The notes: a model not told the origin generated them from the sequence alone. Counted from the first letter of the stretch, positions 34,219 to 48,049 are shown. The stretch: 64,000 nt of DNA from Antedon mediterranea (GCF_964355755.1 NC_092672.1:22812501-22876500); one strand, 5' to 3'. Program-made: numbers and translations.

Positions 34219-37200
34219 GTAAGTCATGCACACTTGTATTTAAGTGTCTCAAGTAATTGTATAATTTTAACAAAATATTTAACTTTTTTTTCCAATTTAA
34301 ACATTTTAGATAAATTTTTCATAAAATCTACAAATTGGAGTAGTAAAGATCTTTAATGTAATATTATTGTTATTAAATATAATTGTGGCACATTTTAACA
34401 AATTCCCGCATATAATTACTGTAGATAAAACCTGTTTAAATTACATTTGCTCATAAGAGCATTATCGTTCTACGGAATGTGCATTGAAAGCTTTGGTCTT
34501 TGCTCTATCGTCCTTCTCTACCCCATCGCTTGTAGTATAATATCACACAACCCGGTCTTTGTTAAATATAAAGGCATCCATGTATTCTAATTCATATTAT
34601 ATTTACCTGTTTCAAATGAAAAAATGGATAAGCTAGATTGTTTTAAATTTAAAGAAATGCAGAGAATAATTTGCAAGCATATAATTATATTTGAACATAA
34701 TAAACAACTATCTAAAAGGTAGTCTTCTTTATTGTACCTTTTTAATATCCTAGATGTGGGTAAAGTACTTTAGAAGAATCCTTTCTCACTTCTCATCTGT
34801 TGTGCTGGCATACATATCTTATTTGTTTTATTCTTTGACTTCATTTATATATTATCTTTCATTTATGTAATTGTGAAACATTCTAAGCATGCCATTATTT
34901 TAAAATATTTTCTTATCTTATTTTATGCAATGTTATTATATTCTTCAATTTTCAACAGCAGCTAGCTATTTAAAAAGAAAGAAAGTTGATTGAATATAAT
35001 TGTATGTAAATTTTTAAGAAAATTCAGTCGATGATCACTGTTTAAAAAAAAAATATAAAATAAGAAATATTTAATGCAGTATTTAAAATGAATTAATGAA
35101 AACAATTATGCATTTCTTCAATGGCCGCAAATGGTAACTGTCTGCAGGCATTTTAATTTATTTTAAAGTCAGGTTTTTCAAAATTTACCCAACTTTGTCA
35201 ATAAAATGATCCAATATTGGGAAATAAGTAAATAATATTCTAATTTTAGCTATTAATTATGTGAAAATTATTAAATTTGAGACCTCTAATCAGTCTCATA
35301 CTTAGTAGATTTATTAAAACTAAAGACAAGGGTTGACATGATGATTTGTTTGTTGCTAGAGGATAACAGTGTATTACTATCAGCAAGTTAAAAGAAAAAA
35401 TAATGTTCCTCAAATTTTCTAGACTATAAAACATGTCCTACTATAACAATTTGTCATGATCCATTTTAAATTTGAGTGCTAAATAAAACAATTGTCTGCT
35501 AAATCTAAAACTTAGTTTTCTTTATCTTTCTGATTTGACAGTAAAACAAATGTAATGTCATTGCAAACCCTTGTTTATATCACCATGGTTAAGGACAGTT
35601 TTAAAGAAAACTGAATAGGCTAAATTGTTTTTGTTATGTTCCATGTCCAGGATTTGAAATTTGTATTTTTTATTTGAGAAATATGTGAAAGATGGTGTTA
35701 CAGTTCAGTTGTGTTACATACCTTAGAGTGTGTAATAAATGCTTTATTTTTATTTTTTTTATTACCATTAAAATACAATGTAGCTAATAGATTAAAAAGC
35801 CATCCATCTCAAAATTTGCTTATAAAGGAAATGTGAAACTAATTATTACATTTTTTCTTTATTTATTTTATCTTTCATATGTTATTACTCTATGATTTAT
35901 ATATACTACAGCTTGTGTATCTGTCAGTGTTCTTTCTTCTTTTTTTAATTAAAAAATGCCCTTTTGCAGCAATGTCAAATGATCAAAGCTAAACATAATT
36001 GTAAAAAATAATAATTATTCTTAATTACAAACTTTCTTATTTACAAATGCCGGTAAAATCATAACTAAGTTTGTTTACACTTGATATACTTACTTTCTGC
36101 AATGTAAATTATAATATTTTTAAAAAGTACTATGTTATTTCAAAATTACATGGATCAATAAAGTTATTGATTAATCATTAATACTCCTCACACTTTTTTA
36201 AAATTTTATTAATCAAATACTGTAATTTAATAATATTGATAATGTGCCAAATTGTTAAGTTAAATTGAGATTTGCTATTCTCTTAAAAACAAAAAACCAA
36301 TATATTCTTAGGCTAAATCTTACATAATTTATTTTAAATTGTATTTTTAAGTGTATATTGTCATTATTACAGTTATGATCATACTTCAGTTTAAAATAAT
36401 TTCCATTACACAATTCTATAAGAGAAGGAGCACAATACATGCAATAGCTTTCTTTAACTTACCAGTATTTTCAGTTAATTCATTGCAAATATATCCTGCA
36501 TTAATATCATTGCAATTATTATACTACTATATAATTTGTATTCAAGCAAATTATGTAGTTAGACAGGGGTAATAATGTCAGCTGCATTACATCAAATCAA
36601 GAAATTTTAATACAATTACACTGCTAGAAACAATGGTCAATCCAATTGTGGTCCCAATATGTCCTTCATAAAGAATGGGAAAATAATAATAATAATGGAT
36701 AAATAAATGACAAATATTGTTTATTATTATTATAACTTTAAAATCATAGCACATGGGCAGTACTCACCAATTTTCATATTTGTTGCTCATACCAAAATGT
36801 AAAACCATTAATGCTAGAGAATTTATTTGTTACAGACTTATGGCAAAATCAGCATTGTATTAAACTATCGCATGGAAGTTTTCAAATAATATATACTATG
36901 GCCCTGTTTCTTCTGCAAAGAATATACACACTGTATATTATTTTATATGGTATTTTTTGTGGCAGCAGAAATGGGTCTCATAAAAAATATACTGTATAAA
37001 TATACCGTATAATCTTGATCATTATCGATATCGTTATCTCTGACATTTTATCATACTGTATATTTCTTGCACCTTTCTGCTGCGTCATGAATATACCATC
37101 TATATTGTTCACCCATAACACAAGGTTTGTTGAGCATACCCTACTTAGAACAATTACTAAAATGTCACAGTGGACTGAAAATCTTAAGATATTTGCTCTA

Positions 37201-37551
37201 TTTAAATGTGATAGAACCGAGGTTTCAGGGTAATAGGAGATGTGGGGTTTGGTTGTCGTCAAAACAAGTGAATAGTAAGCAGTACAAAACAGCAATGGAC
37301 AATGACTGAAAGTTCGGTAGACACGGGGTTATCCGGTCCCATATGGGATTTTACGGGATCGAACCATAGCTATCTATTCCTCAATCCATATAATCCCACA
37401 AAGTAGTTTTCAAAGGAAACGGGTCACCGAATTATAATTCTAATATATTATTACGTTATGTTTATGCCGTACATATTGTAGCAGAAACAGGGCCTATCTT
37501 ACATTAATGGCTCATTGGGATGACTAAAGGTTGGTATTAATAGTAATACCT

Positions 37552-37731
37552 AAGGGTAGACTCACAGCGTTAGGTTTGTTATCCAACACAAGGTAATCCT
37601 CTCTTGCTAGGGTTCCTATTAACGCAAATGGCGAGGCGTAACAGCTTCCTAACGGTAATCTGCAGCTTAGTTCACATACAAAAGTATGTACACTGCTTAC
37701 ATAACGCCACCGTGAGTCTGAACATACCCTA
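37552..37731. mobile_element. Short MITE-like element with imperfect inverted ends
   Basis: The left end is AAGGGTAGACTCACAGCGTT. The right end ACGCCACCGTGAGTCTGAAC continues ATACCCTAAG, complementary apart from a 5-6-nt gap and a few mismatches. The 180-bp body is non-coding and less AT-rich than its surroundings. CTAAGGGTA at the left and TACCCTAAG at the right would place AA or TAA just outside the ends. Low-copy evidence only. Confidence 0.5.
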
Positions 37732-39119
37732 AGACACTGAACAGTACTATGTTTAAAAATAAAGGTGATTAATCAAAGGCTGATAACTCCTCCACATAAA
37801 ACTCCTAGAAAGTAGGAAGCCTTTTGTCCTCTTCCCTGACTGACTGAGCATATGATCTCTCTATTAATAATTTATATTGTAAACCTTATTATGTAAACAG
37901 AAATATCAATGAAAATTCTTCTTCACTAAAAAGTTTTTAAAGATATGCTACATTATTAGCAATTTACACCTAAATCCAGCCCTCAGTCTTAACCCTTTTC
38001 CAACATGCAATTTTTTTTTTGAGGATATAATTCACTACATTATTAGCAAATTACCCCCTAAATCCACCCTTTTCCAACATGGCTGTTGAAAAAGTGTGTC
38101 ATCCATTGGAATAGTTTTATTGCCAGTATTGTATGTCTGTGGATTTTCCATCTGAATTGACATAGCAGCAATCAATCATTGTGCCACTTATGAATTTCAT
38201 GTGTGAGAGCATTTCCGGCCATCTAGAGGTGTCATTTAACAAAATTTGCTTTAAATCCCGCTCCCTTTTCAGATCCTGGCTAAGGCCCTGGACATTTGGG
38301 CAATCCCCTTACGATAGTCCTGCTACCGCCCCTGTAAATAATTCTAAGCAGGTGAAACAAAATACTGATTATTGATTATTTGAAAGTGGATAATTTAAAA
38401 ACATAAAATATGTTGGTATCACATGGATGACACACACACAGAGTGATATATCACTTTGTTAGTTTTTCTGTCTTGTGCTGCTATCTGTATCATGGTATTC
38501 AAGCTTTAAAGTTTAAAAAAATTAAGATAAAATGAGTTGAATATTTATTATTGAAATGAGTAATTATTATTCAATTACATAATAAAAAATTAGTTTTGAT
38601 AGCTGAATTCAATTAGCTTGGTGTTTATGAACATTACTATTACTACATTAATACATAACTTGCTTGCTCATCTTGATTGTGCTAAATACTTATGCTAGGG
38701 TTTTATTTCTAGATTTTTCGTCCTCTTTTAATTCTATACAATCAAGTATTTTAATGAAATCAGTAAAACAGCTTAAAGAATAATAGGAACTAAAGAGAAC
38801 ACTAAAGATATTGTTAAAAGTGTAAAAAGTAATTATGTCGGATGAGTATCACCCTTCCTCACCATTATCTTGTCTTTAGTAAGTCAGGGCGTTTAATAAT
38901 TGTTGGTGTTCCACTTTAGTGCTTTTTGACAATTAGGCTTAAATATAGTTGTTACTGTGTGCAAAACAATATCAGTTTTTTGTGGCAACAGTGTACAGTT
39001 ATATGCTCTAATTTAAAATATAATCTTTAATGTGTATTATTATCAATACATAATGCTATACATTATGTTTTTTCACGCTATGGTCATAAATTTCCATTTG
39101 AAACACAGTATTTAATCAA

Positions 39120-39270
39120 TAGTATGTTATTTTGTAGGGTTTTAATAAAGTTACTGTAATTACTTCCGTAGAAAAAAAATGGTGTTTTCACTTATAAAAT
39201 GACAAATAAATGGTTAAATTCAACAAAAACCCATTGGCTGGCAGCCAATTTGAACATTTTTTCTTTAAAT
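39120..39270. repeat. Dispersed repeat, inverse copy at 58025-58145
   Basis: GTTTTCACTTATAAAATGAC, AATAAATGGTTAAATTCAAC and GGCAGCCAATTTGAACATTT read forward here. They occur as the reverse complement at 58030-58110, together with the ACTTCCGTAG-poly-A lead. The two are therefore in opposite orientation within the same gene. Confidence 0.8.
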
Positions 39271-40020
39271 TATTTATTTTGAAAATTTTTTTTCAGGGGC
39301 CATTGCATTTTAACAAAAAAACTTCAAAAACAAAAAAAATTTCACAAAGCTTCAATTGTTCTTACATGATTTTGTATTTTAAAAGCGCAATTTTTTAAAC
39401 AAGTCACTTAAATGCCCTATGATCCCTGTGTATTATAATGATCAAAGATGCTAGTTGTACTGAATATTTTAGTATGATTTATTCATCATTTTTAGTAATG
39501 CATTTTGCCATACTCTCTTTTATTGTCAACACACTACCAACTCCGTCCACCACCTCCTCCTCATTAAATAATGAAGAGCAATGATATTAAAGGATGTAAC
39601 ATATTAGACCCATTTTTAGTTTGTAATTATTTTTTCCATAATACATTACAACGGCCTATACATTTTATATTACACAGTGCCCTCGCTCATCATTTATTTT
39701 ACTTAAATTCTGTTTATATTGTTAGCACTTTCAGTACCAGTGTACTGTTCAATAAAAACCCAAAAATATGTACAAAATTTTATTTAATTTAATTTTTTTA
39801 GACCTTTTTTACAAAACAACTTTATTGAAATAGCATTTAAATAAAAAAAAACTATTACCAGCATTAAACTAGATGATGATTTCAATTCATTATTCGGTCT
39901 ATTTCAGTATATCCAAAAAAAATAAAATTGGGGAGACCAGGGTCAACCTAAGTGAACTTAATCACTGAGACTCTAAGCTCACTATGTCGGTCGGTAGGTC
40001 GGTCGGTAAACACTAACTCA

Positions 40021-40174
40021 AATTTGCACACGTGACTAAAGCCATGTATACGGCCTTGTTAATCATCTATTTAAATAATAATAAATACAACATAGTATAA
40101 AACTGACTCCAAATAACAATGATTCAACGTTTCAAACTTTATTTGATCATCATCAGGAATGATGATAAAATGTA
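40021..40174. repeat. Flanking direct repeat of the 5S-SINE, copy 1
   Basis: This 154-bp repeat runs from AATTTGCACACGTGACTAAA to GATGATAAAATGTA and is about 95% identical to 40615-40765. On the minus strand it carries CTGATGA and GAAAC boxes reminiscent of a hammerhead, but without a convincing stem II. Confidence 0.85.
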
Positions 40175-40613
40175 TTATTACTGGTCCTCAAGTTTAACTG
40201 GAAACTGAGGAAATTCGGATTAGGCCCTCCACGGACCCACTGCAGCCAGCAGTGCAGCGCCTACCAGATCAGCACACCGGGAGACGATCCCCTACTCTTT
40301 TCGAATAGTGTACCAAGTTCTTTAGCGTGCACTGTTAAGTACACGGGACCAACGGCTTTACGTCCCATCCGAAGGACGAGGCAATGAGAGTAAAGCATCT
40401 TGCCTAAGGATGCAATTAGTATGGTACAGATAACCTCGAACCCATGCCTATCACATGCTAGTTCGATATTACCTTTCCACCATCACTCTCTGGTGTATAT
40501 ACAGCACCCGCCGCTATTTCTAGACGGTCTCCCATCCAGAACGCAACCGGGCCCAACGTTGCTTAACTTCGGTGATCTGACGAGAACCGGTGTTTCAACG
40601 CAGTATGGCCGTA
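40175..40613 (-). mobile_element. 5S rRNA-derived SINE
   Basis: On the minus strand the head (40613 down to about 40500) aligns to 5S rRNA through TACGGCCATAC, CAGATCACCGAAGTTAAGCA, GGGCCCGGTTG and CTGGATGGGAGACCG, ending GGGTGCTGTA. These cover the internal Pol III promoter regions (box A, intermediate element and box C). After it comes a GGGTTCGAGG motif like a tRNA box B. Then comes a body with TCCTTCGGATGGGACGTAAA, CACGCTAAAGAACTTGGTAC and TCGAAAAGAGTAGGGGA, which resembles the conserved central domains of widespread metazoan SINEs (recalled, not searched). The element is non-coding and depends on a LINE or similar partner. 5S identity is clear; SINE subfamily is not. Confidence 0.8.
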
Positions 40614-40614
40614 T

Positions 40615-40765
40615 AATTTGCACACCTGACTAAAGTCATGTATACGGCCTTGTTAATCATCTATTTAAATAATATTTACAACATAGTATAAAACTGACTC
40701 CAAATAACAATGATTCAACGTTTCAAACTTTATTTGATCATCATCAGGAATGATGATAAAATGTA
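40615..40765. repeat. Flanking direct repeat of the 5S-SINE, copy 2
   Basis: This is the second copy of the 150-bp repeat, in the same orientation as 40021-40174. Transcribed on the minus strand it lies immediately upstream of the 5S head. The order is therefore repeat, 5S, body, repeat: either a truncated tandem dimer of one SINE family or an element with terminal direct repeats. Confidence 0.85.
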
Positions 40766-41339
40766 AGCATTATTGTTATTATTATGGAATGCTTTATTAA
40801 ATAGGTAACAGCAGTGAGCACCAGTGCTTTGCACAGTCTGTAGTATAATTAAAATTATTCCATCTTCTATCATTGTTATATTTATTCATCTTCTTCTTCA
40901 TTATAAGACAATAACAAACAAACTCGTTTAAATATAAATCTACCCACTGTAATGTTGGTGTTGCTACAGTTGTTCATACTTTAGAACAATGACAGATTAT
41001 CAATGCTTACTTTATAGCATTCATTCAAGTATAAGCAATAATGTCAACAGTATACTATTTGAAAATCACAAGACAAAAAGATCAACTTTATTATTATGAT
41101 TTTGTAAAGCTTAATATTTGTTAACATACTGTTCATTCTTTTAAATTCAAACTTTATTTATCCACAAAATATCAAAGATTAAAAATAAACTTGTTTCAAA
41201 AATGAAAAATTTTAAAACAGTGATCGTGCCTTTAGTTGCATGGTCATTGACACTATTTTAACTAAAATAACTAACTAAATTTAAAGTTTAGTTAGCAAAG
41301 TTCAAAAGGATGAATTAAAACACCTAATAAAATCCTTAA

Positions 41340-41424
41340 AAAGAGGCTACGAGGATGCTTGTTTTTCTTGTCTTACCATTATTGAATAAATGTTATTGAA
41401 TTGAAATTAAATTGAATTGAATTA
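41340..41424 (+). repeat. Probable LINE 3' tail with (ATTGA)n
   Basis: ACCATTATTGAATAAATGTT is followed by a run of TGAATTGAAATTAAATTGAA-like pentamers. Short tandem tails of this kind terminate many non-LTR retrotransposons. No coding remnant was recognised upstream. Confidence 0.45.
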
Positions 41425-42202
41425 ACAGCCACCACATATTATAATATACATTAATGACAAAATATGATGTTTTAATTAAGTTTAACTAAAAATGAAAAAC
41501 TACAATGTGTATTCCCTTTGCGTACTGATCAGCCATTTTTTATTGTTGCAAGGTTTCAAAATGATGCAATGAACTTTACTCCGTCCATTGGATTGAATGT
41601 TAAATCGACCAAATATAAGTCCTGATAATGAACAGAACAGAGTATGCTCAGTATAATGTGCATTAAGCATGCGCAGATTAATATTTTGTGTAGATTACCG
41701 TGATCCTTTCATCTACCGTCCACCTTTGTCTACCGTCCTGTCATAAAGTCACTAGTAGGTTTTATTGTAAATTAACAGCAACAGCTATACTAAATAGTAG
41801 TACTAATCATTGTCAGTATTTTCATGTTATTGTTAATTAATAGTCAACAGATACCTCTTAGAATCAGTCATCATCCACCCTTGAACAAAAATTTGGGACT
41901 TTTAAATTGTTTTTCTTTGCATCATATATATTCATTTATGACTGACAATTTTATACTTATAGTTTCATTCTACTGTAAAACAATAATACTCTCATTGTCA
42001 TTACATTCAGCCTCTTACATTAACATTCAAATTAATTCAGAATAAATACATTTGAATGATGAAGCCTAAAAAAACCAGAATAACTAAAATACAAATAAAT
42101 TGGTATATTTCTATACTATTGTACCTTATAACACAAGAATCTCCTGTTCGTTCGAAGCGCGTAACAATTTCGAAAGGCATTGTGAGATAGAATAGAGCTA
42201 AT

Positions 42203-42331
42203 GGGCGCCCTCATCTAATTAAAAAGTCAAAATCATAGAGGGGATCTGCTAATACTATAGAAGGGATAGAGTAATTGACTGAGCCCTCTATAGGAATTAA
42301 TAGTTTTGACTTCCTAGTTTGGAGGGGGCGC
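42203..42331. mobile_element. Small foldback element
   Basis: GGGCGCCCTCATCTAATTAA and AAAGTCAAAA on the left are matched imperfectly by TTTTGACTT and CCTAGTTTGGAGGGGGCGCTG on the right. About 130 bp forms an imperfect hairpin with a central loop. It is non-coding and of unassigned superfamily. Confidence 0.5.
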
Positions 42332-43199
42332 TGCTCCATGCTGTGAAATGGCATCGCCCAGTTTGACCTTTTAACCCTGTACTTCCGATACTGTATTTTG
42401 AATGCAAATTGAAGAACAGGAGATTCTTTTGTTATAAGTTCTTTGCTTTGATGGAGATGATGATACATAAAACTGTTATAAAGCCTATCAAACATACAGT
42501 AGTAAGTCAACCAGAAATAAAACTTGGTTTACTAAAGCTTTGGTTGTCAACACAATGTAGGCGCTGCGCAAGTGAGTTGACCAATAACAAGCAACAGTTC
42601 GGATAATCCATAACATTGTGATTGGTCAATTTGCTTGATTTAATTCACACAAAAATTGGATAGACTACAGACAAATGGACAGACTAAATGTTGGGACAAA
42701 CAAACTTATTACATGCAATTATTACTCAGTAATCACCTCTGTAGTCCCATGGGTTTTCTTTTAAATAGTTATTGATTACAGTGCCTTAAAATATTCTTTA
42801 AATAATAATTGTGTAAATGAATTTGACCAGAACCTTTACCATGCCAATCCATATCAATACTTTGAGTTACAATTGTAGATAATATATTGATATTCATGTG
42901 TAGCTATACACTAGGCTTCATTATCTTAAGATTATTAGAGTATGCGTAACAGCAGTTGACCATATGCACTGTTTATATTTTGTGTGGTGAAACGAGTACA
43001 GGGGTAGGCCTATAGCTACAGCAGTATCTATAAATTATGGTTAATTCTGACATAGGCGAGCACAATGCAAAAACTTCGGTACAAATCTCCGCCTTGGATA
43101 CCTACCTTATCTATCTGAGAGGTACCGCGAAACGTAGATTTGATAACATTAGTGTTCACAGCGACGCTATTGTTCCATATTTCTATCTTAGGAAGATGT

Positions 43200-44480
43200 T
43201 ATAATGTTAGAATGGTCATATCAGTAGTATTTTGATTATTTATACTACTATAACAATATATGTTCACATTTTGTAGTAATACACTACCAACATGTATAGA
43301 TAGTATTTACAATACCCATCTGAATAATTATACTACACCTTAATCTGAATACCTTATCCAACCTGAATACAGCATTTATACAGCGAATACTGTTTTGTAG
43401 TTTCATTCCATAAAACCATAATTTAACATCAAATAAATAGTCATAAAATTAAAATTAAATCTTCTTTATTTTAATAGATTCATCTCTTTGTTTTCTTTTG
43501 AAAAAGATTTTAATACACCAAAAAAAAAAAAAAAAAATAAATAAATAAACATCTACCCTGTATGTGATGATACACATGGGGTCAAATCATTTTTCTATTC
43601 GACCTATTCGCTAGGACAGAATAATCTGGATTTTTTTTTTTACATTAATCCAAGTTAATCAACTACCACACTTTATTTCAAAAGATAACATTTTTTAGCA
43701 TAATTATTTTTTTTGTAAAATGGCTGCATAATAGTTATCCACACCTTGGAGGATAACTCCTTGTGATTGTATAAAATGATCATCAACTTTTTTTATCTGT
43801 ATTATTCTTCTTTCATTCCACATTTCATAACTTTGTAAAGTTTTGTGCACCTACTATTTTTTAAAAACGTCAGAGTTGCGCAACATGACTTTCGCCCGAT
43901 TTTATGAATTTAAATGATTGATCATAGATCAAAAAACCAAACGTCATTTTGTATTGACACTTTTTTAATTTAAGTCATATCAAGAGTCAACTTTCTATGG
44001 ATTGAAAATGGCATGTTTCACAAAGTTACGCGCACAAGATTTCTTACAACCAACACCTGCACTTGCTGTAACTTAATGCGTATTCTCGGTTTGTGAACTT
44101 AATTCTCTTGAATTTTTCATTATAAACCTTTAAAGAATTGAAAAGTCAATTAAACCATATCTAATTTTATTTTAATGACTTACTGATTTTGATTTTAAAT
44201 GCATTATGGCTACTCATACATGCTGATTGCATTCTTAACCCTATTTCACATTGACTATTCTTTTTATTGTACAAGTTACTAAATGTTTTAGTTTACTTAA
44301 TTCACTTCCCACAACCTTAATCAATAATCACCTTTACAAATTTCAATATAAATTTACCTCCTGGTTCATCTTGTTTTTCATCACTGTTTTATGTATGTTT
44401 ACGTTTTTTCCCCTTGTACTCTATACGCACAAACATACTTTACCTATTATATTATTCTTAATGTATATATAGTATAAGCC
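43200..44480. repeat. Paralogous intron block B, copy 2
   Basis: It is colinear with 24190-25500, including AACATGTATAGATAGTATTT, the poly-A tract (here 43520-43537), CGTCAGAGTTGC and CTTCCCACAACCTTAATCAA. It precedes block C copy 1, which carries ankyrin exon E. Confidence 0.8.
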
Positions 44481-45406
44481 CTTAGAGTAATTTATAATTC
44501 TTCCGTAAGCTTCCTAATTACATGTAAAAATAATAAAAGAGTCACATTTTGTATCTTATTTGTTTTGTGTATTTCAGTTATTTTTTTGTACTGTACGGTA
44601 ATTATTAATTTAAATAATAATATTTATTATTTGCATATCTACGGACGTACCATCATTTTCAAAATTCTTTTCAATTCAATATGTTCTATCAATACTTTGG
44701 AATTCATAAATAAAGTGTACTTGCTTTTTGAACTTCAGATTAAGGACGATACCTAAACTTACAAGTGTATTTAAAATATACAGTAGTGTAAAATATTCTG
44801 TATTTATTTTTGTTACAATGAATGTTACTGACCGCAAACATTCATGCATAGCCTACTTATAATAAGCATTTAGCCTACCAGACGTATATGTTGAACTTTC
44901 TTTCAATCCTTTTGTAGTGAATATTTATCTTAGTTGGTTCGGAGCTTTCTCAGGCGTATATCCACTCGACGTACACTGCTGTCACTGAATGATAACTCAT
45001 ACAAAAAGTATATTTAACTCAACTAGAACTTTTATTCCTTGTAATTCGATTAATACATCTTTCTACCACTACCAGTCAAGCCTTAATATATTCTTTATCA
45101 TCTTTCTGTTTATCTACTCTGATCTTATTCTCTCTTCTCCCCTAATATCTATTACATTCCACTTTTATACTGGACATGCAAATTTTAGGCTTCAGAGGAG
45201 GATAACATTTTCTCTACAAAATGTATACGATTTTGATTGGCTAATAATATAAGGTGGACCTGGTCTAAAGCATCCTTCTCTAAACACAGAGAATCACAAC
45301 ATCAATAATATGACACCTTTGTATATCAATGGATTAAAACATAGAAAATGAGACTTCAATTGCAACTCTTGCATATAAGTTTAACTACGTCAACGTCGGT
45401 GAGGTT

Positions 45407-47960
45407 GAAATCTGTTTGTCAGTGGGTCTCACACCCAGCAAAGACGGGTACAGGTGCTAGTAATTTATATGATCAGATCATTTGATATCTGCTGCTTTAA
45501 AGTACAGTTTGATTTAATGTGATCACATCATTTCCCTATTATCATTTGATTTATAATTTTAGTTGTAGTTTTGTTGTTGTTGTCGTTGTGGTTTATATTT
45601 GTGAAACTAAACAAGATGAACGGATTAAAAAATAAAACATCTTACAGTGTTTCTATATTGTGTAGTGAATATTTTTCATCAAGATCAAATATGCATAAAT
45701 TAGAACTCAGAATTAGAATGCTCAGGATATTAATGAGTATCACTGAAATATTTATTAATAAATACAAATGTTGAATTGTGTTATCCTAATGTCTACTACC
45801 AACCTTCATTCAAAATCAATAATTTTTTTAGGTAGATCAAGATCAAATATAGTTCTGACTTATTAATGGTCACATGCCAGTATAGTTTATTTGGCTTGCC
45901 AGTGATAATGACAAAATATTTATTATTTTGGTCTACTATTACAGTAACACTTTTTATCAATTAATGATATAACATATCAGTGCAATGTCCACTATTGTAT
46001 TTTAAAAAATTAACAAATATATATATATATATGTTGTTTTTTTTATATTGAAACTGAGAAAGGCATATATTCCTGATCTAAAATTATTTTCACTTCGGGA
46101 TATTTTTGAAAATTATAATTTTCATAAAAAAATATTTAAAAAAGACATTGTATGTCCGAACATAGTATAAAAATGCACATGGTATAAATATATAATTTGT
46201 AAATGTGTCAGAAGTAGTATATTTACAAAAGTTAGTTAGTTTGTCAGTTTTTATGTCTGCTATAAAAGAGTTAGGAATAAAATTGTCATGTGACAGAATA
46301 CCAATGTATCATTTTTTCTTTAATCAGTATTTTAAAACCTGATGATTATGACCTCTTTCCAGGATGGAGACTCACCACTACATGCACATCTGGCTTATAG
46401 ATATAAGGATCCTACATTAGAAATGGTGACCTGTCTCATAAATAAGGGGGCGTCAGTGACATCACAAAATAAGGTAATATACAGACAATTTTCAGAAATA
46501 ATGTATGGCACAATCTTTCACCTACTCTAGTAAGTTATTCTATTTTTTTTTTTTTTATATCTGGTTCATCATATAATTAATAATAATGATAATTAATTAT
46601 TAAATTGTGTGGTTTTTTGTAGACCTATTTAAAAACCATTCCTTCAAAGATGACAATATCTACAATCACAGCGATTTTAAACTGATAGGAAGATTGTGGG
46701 TTGTATAATTTATGGTGAGATTGGACCTATCGGATATTTTGACATCATGAAGTAATGGTAGTGGGTTGAGATTATGTGCCCGTCCACACCCACCCATGCT
46801 TCATATAAGTTATTTAATAAGGGCGTGTAATCCTAAACCTATGCTTCATTATTATACTCTGTAGCCATCTCTATTTCAATACTGATCTACCCATGCACAC
46901 AGCTCGAATCTTAATTGAATGAAAGAAAGAATATTTTCCATAAATTTGTTATCCAATGAACCATATCATATTCTAACTTTGCTCAATTTTTCCCAAATTC
47001 AATCTGTTTCATAAGTAAATGTTATTTTTTTAACAGATGTCAGGATTATTCTCAATTTGTAATTCAATCTAGAAATTGACATTGAAATCTGAATCATTCA
47101 GTTAAATAACTTATAAAGAGCAGACCTCCCAACTATGCTGATAATGGCGAAAGCAATTTGGGATATACAGACAAATTTCCTGATATTTCTAATCTCTAAG
47201 ACTAAGAGGAAAAAGAAAATATGCTAAATATCCGCACAACGTTTGTAATAAATTCATGTATTGTTTAATAATTGAAATATTGTATTCTCCACCGTTTGGC
47301 ATACCCATGTTTACTATTATAAATACCAAAACCTTTACATTTTTAGTAGCGCCCTTTATGGTCTAATGTATTTTTCAAAATATTATGGCGCCCTGTATAG
47401 CTTGGACATGATTTCATAAAACCTCCCAATGTATCATTTGATTTGTTGAGAGGTGACAAACTTATAACAGCCGATTAATATAAATTGAATAACAATGTAT
47501 TTTACTTAAAATTAAGACACTACACATTAAACAATGATTCGATGAAGATTGAAATGTTGAATCATGAATTCCCTAATATTATTGTTGTTTTTGGCGTCTT
47601 TTCCACACCCAACATTTCCAGAAAAAAGGGTGAATTTTTGGTCAAAAATCACTCAAGCGTGACTTGTGTTTTTCACATGGTAATACATGAAATTTGATCA
47701 CTAAAATGCTTTAAATGTTGCCATTTGGGTATGAAAACATAGGGTTTGCCACAAAAATTGTAATGAATGGACTATTAGGTTAGGATATGTGAAAACATGG
47801 GTTTTATATTTTATTTGTGATTGTGTTGGAAAGAGATTAACATCGTTACCATTTTAAGATAGTTAAAACAAATTATTCTATCACATGTAAATTATGGAAT
47901 AATTTTTAAGGATAAGATAAATACAGCATCACATTTCACATTTTCACATTTCTTCTGTGC
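45407..47960. repeat. Duplicated block C, copy 1 (contains ankyrin exon E)
   Basis: Nearly colinear with 53470-56270 at an offset of about 8.28 kb near the exon. Long identical stretches include AAACTAAACAAGATGAACGG (45603/53687), TATGCTGATAATGGCGAAAG (47134/55401) and TGTTGCCATTTGGGTATGAA (47716/56026). The small number of substitutions and indels makes this the youngest large duplication in the window. Confidence 0.88.
46363..46473 (+). CDS. Ankyrin-repeat exon E (37 codons)
   Basis: This is a 111-bp phase-0 exon with a CTCTTTCCAG acceptor and a GTAATA donor. It encodes DGDSPLHAHLAYRYKDPTLE, then MVTCLINKGASVTSQNK. The SPLH-HLA start and the LINKGASV-SQN end are ankyrin-like. The repeat has four extra residues around KDPTLE compared with the 33-residue exons, lengthening the inter-helix region. 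It is a near-duplicate of exon F at 54638, in a duplicated block with matching introns. Because both begin and end in phase 0, either or both can be spliced in without changing frame. Confidence 0.88.
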
Positions 47961-48049
47961 CTGCCATCACAGAAAACCAATTTCACATTTTTATCTGTAA
48001 ATTACTGTAGCATTGTAAACTTCATGATTATGATTTTTTTTTACCACAG

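Larger units (their letters stand above)
39430..41150. repeat. Paralogous intron block R, diverged third copy (interrupted)
   Basis: ATGATCAAAGATGCTAGTTG at 39439, TTTGCCATACTCTCTTTTAT at 39508 and GCACCAGTGCTTTGCACAGTCTG-like sequence at 40818 occur in the same order as in the copies after exons A and B. The 5S-SINE array is inserted between the last two landmarks. Divergence is greater than between copies 1 and 2. Confidence 0.6.
34219..46362. other. Intron between ankyrin exons D and E: inventory
   Basis: It holds a MITE-like element (37552), block R remnants, the 5S-SINE array (40021-40765), a LINE-like tail, a foldback element (42203) and blocks B and C copy 1. Regions 34230-37300 and 38350-38950 are plain AT-rich DNA without support for any feature. 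Region 44480-45400 is not shared with the other B copies and is otherwise unassigned. Confidence 0.55.

Noticed and set aside
40021-40174. Hammerhead ribozyme in the minus-strand repeat (CTGATGA ... GAAAC).
   Set aside because: The boxes are present but the 16 nt between them cannot form a proper stem II, and no clear stem III/I partner follows. I call it hammerhead-like at most.
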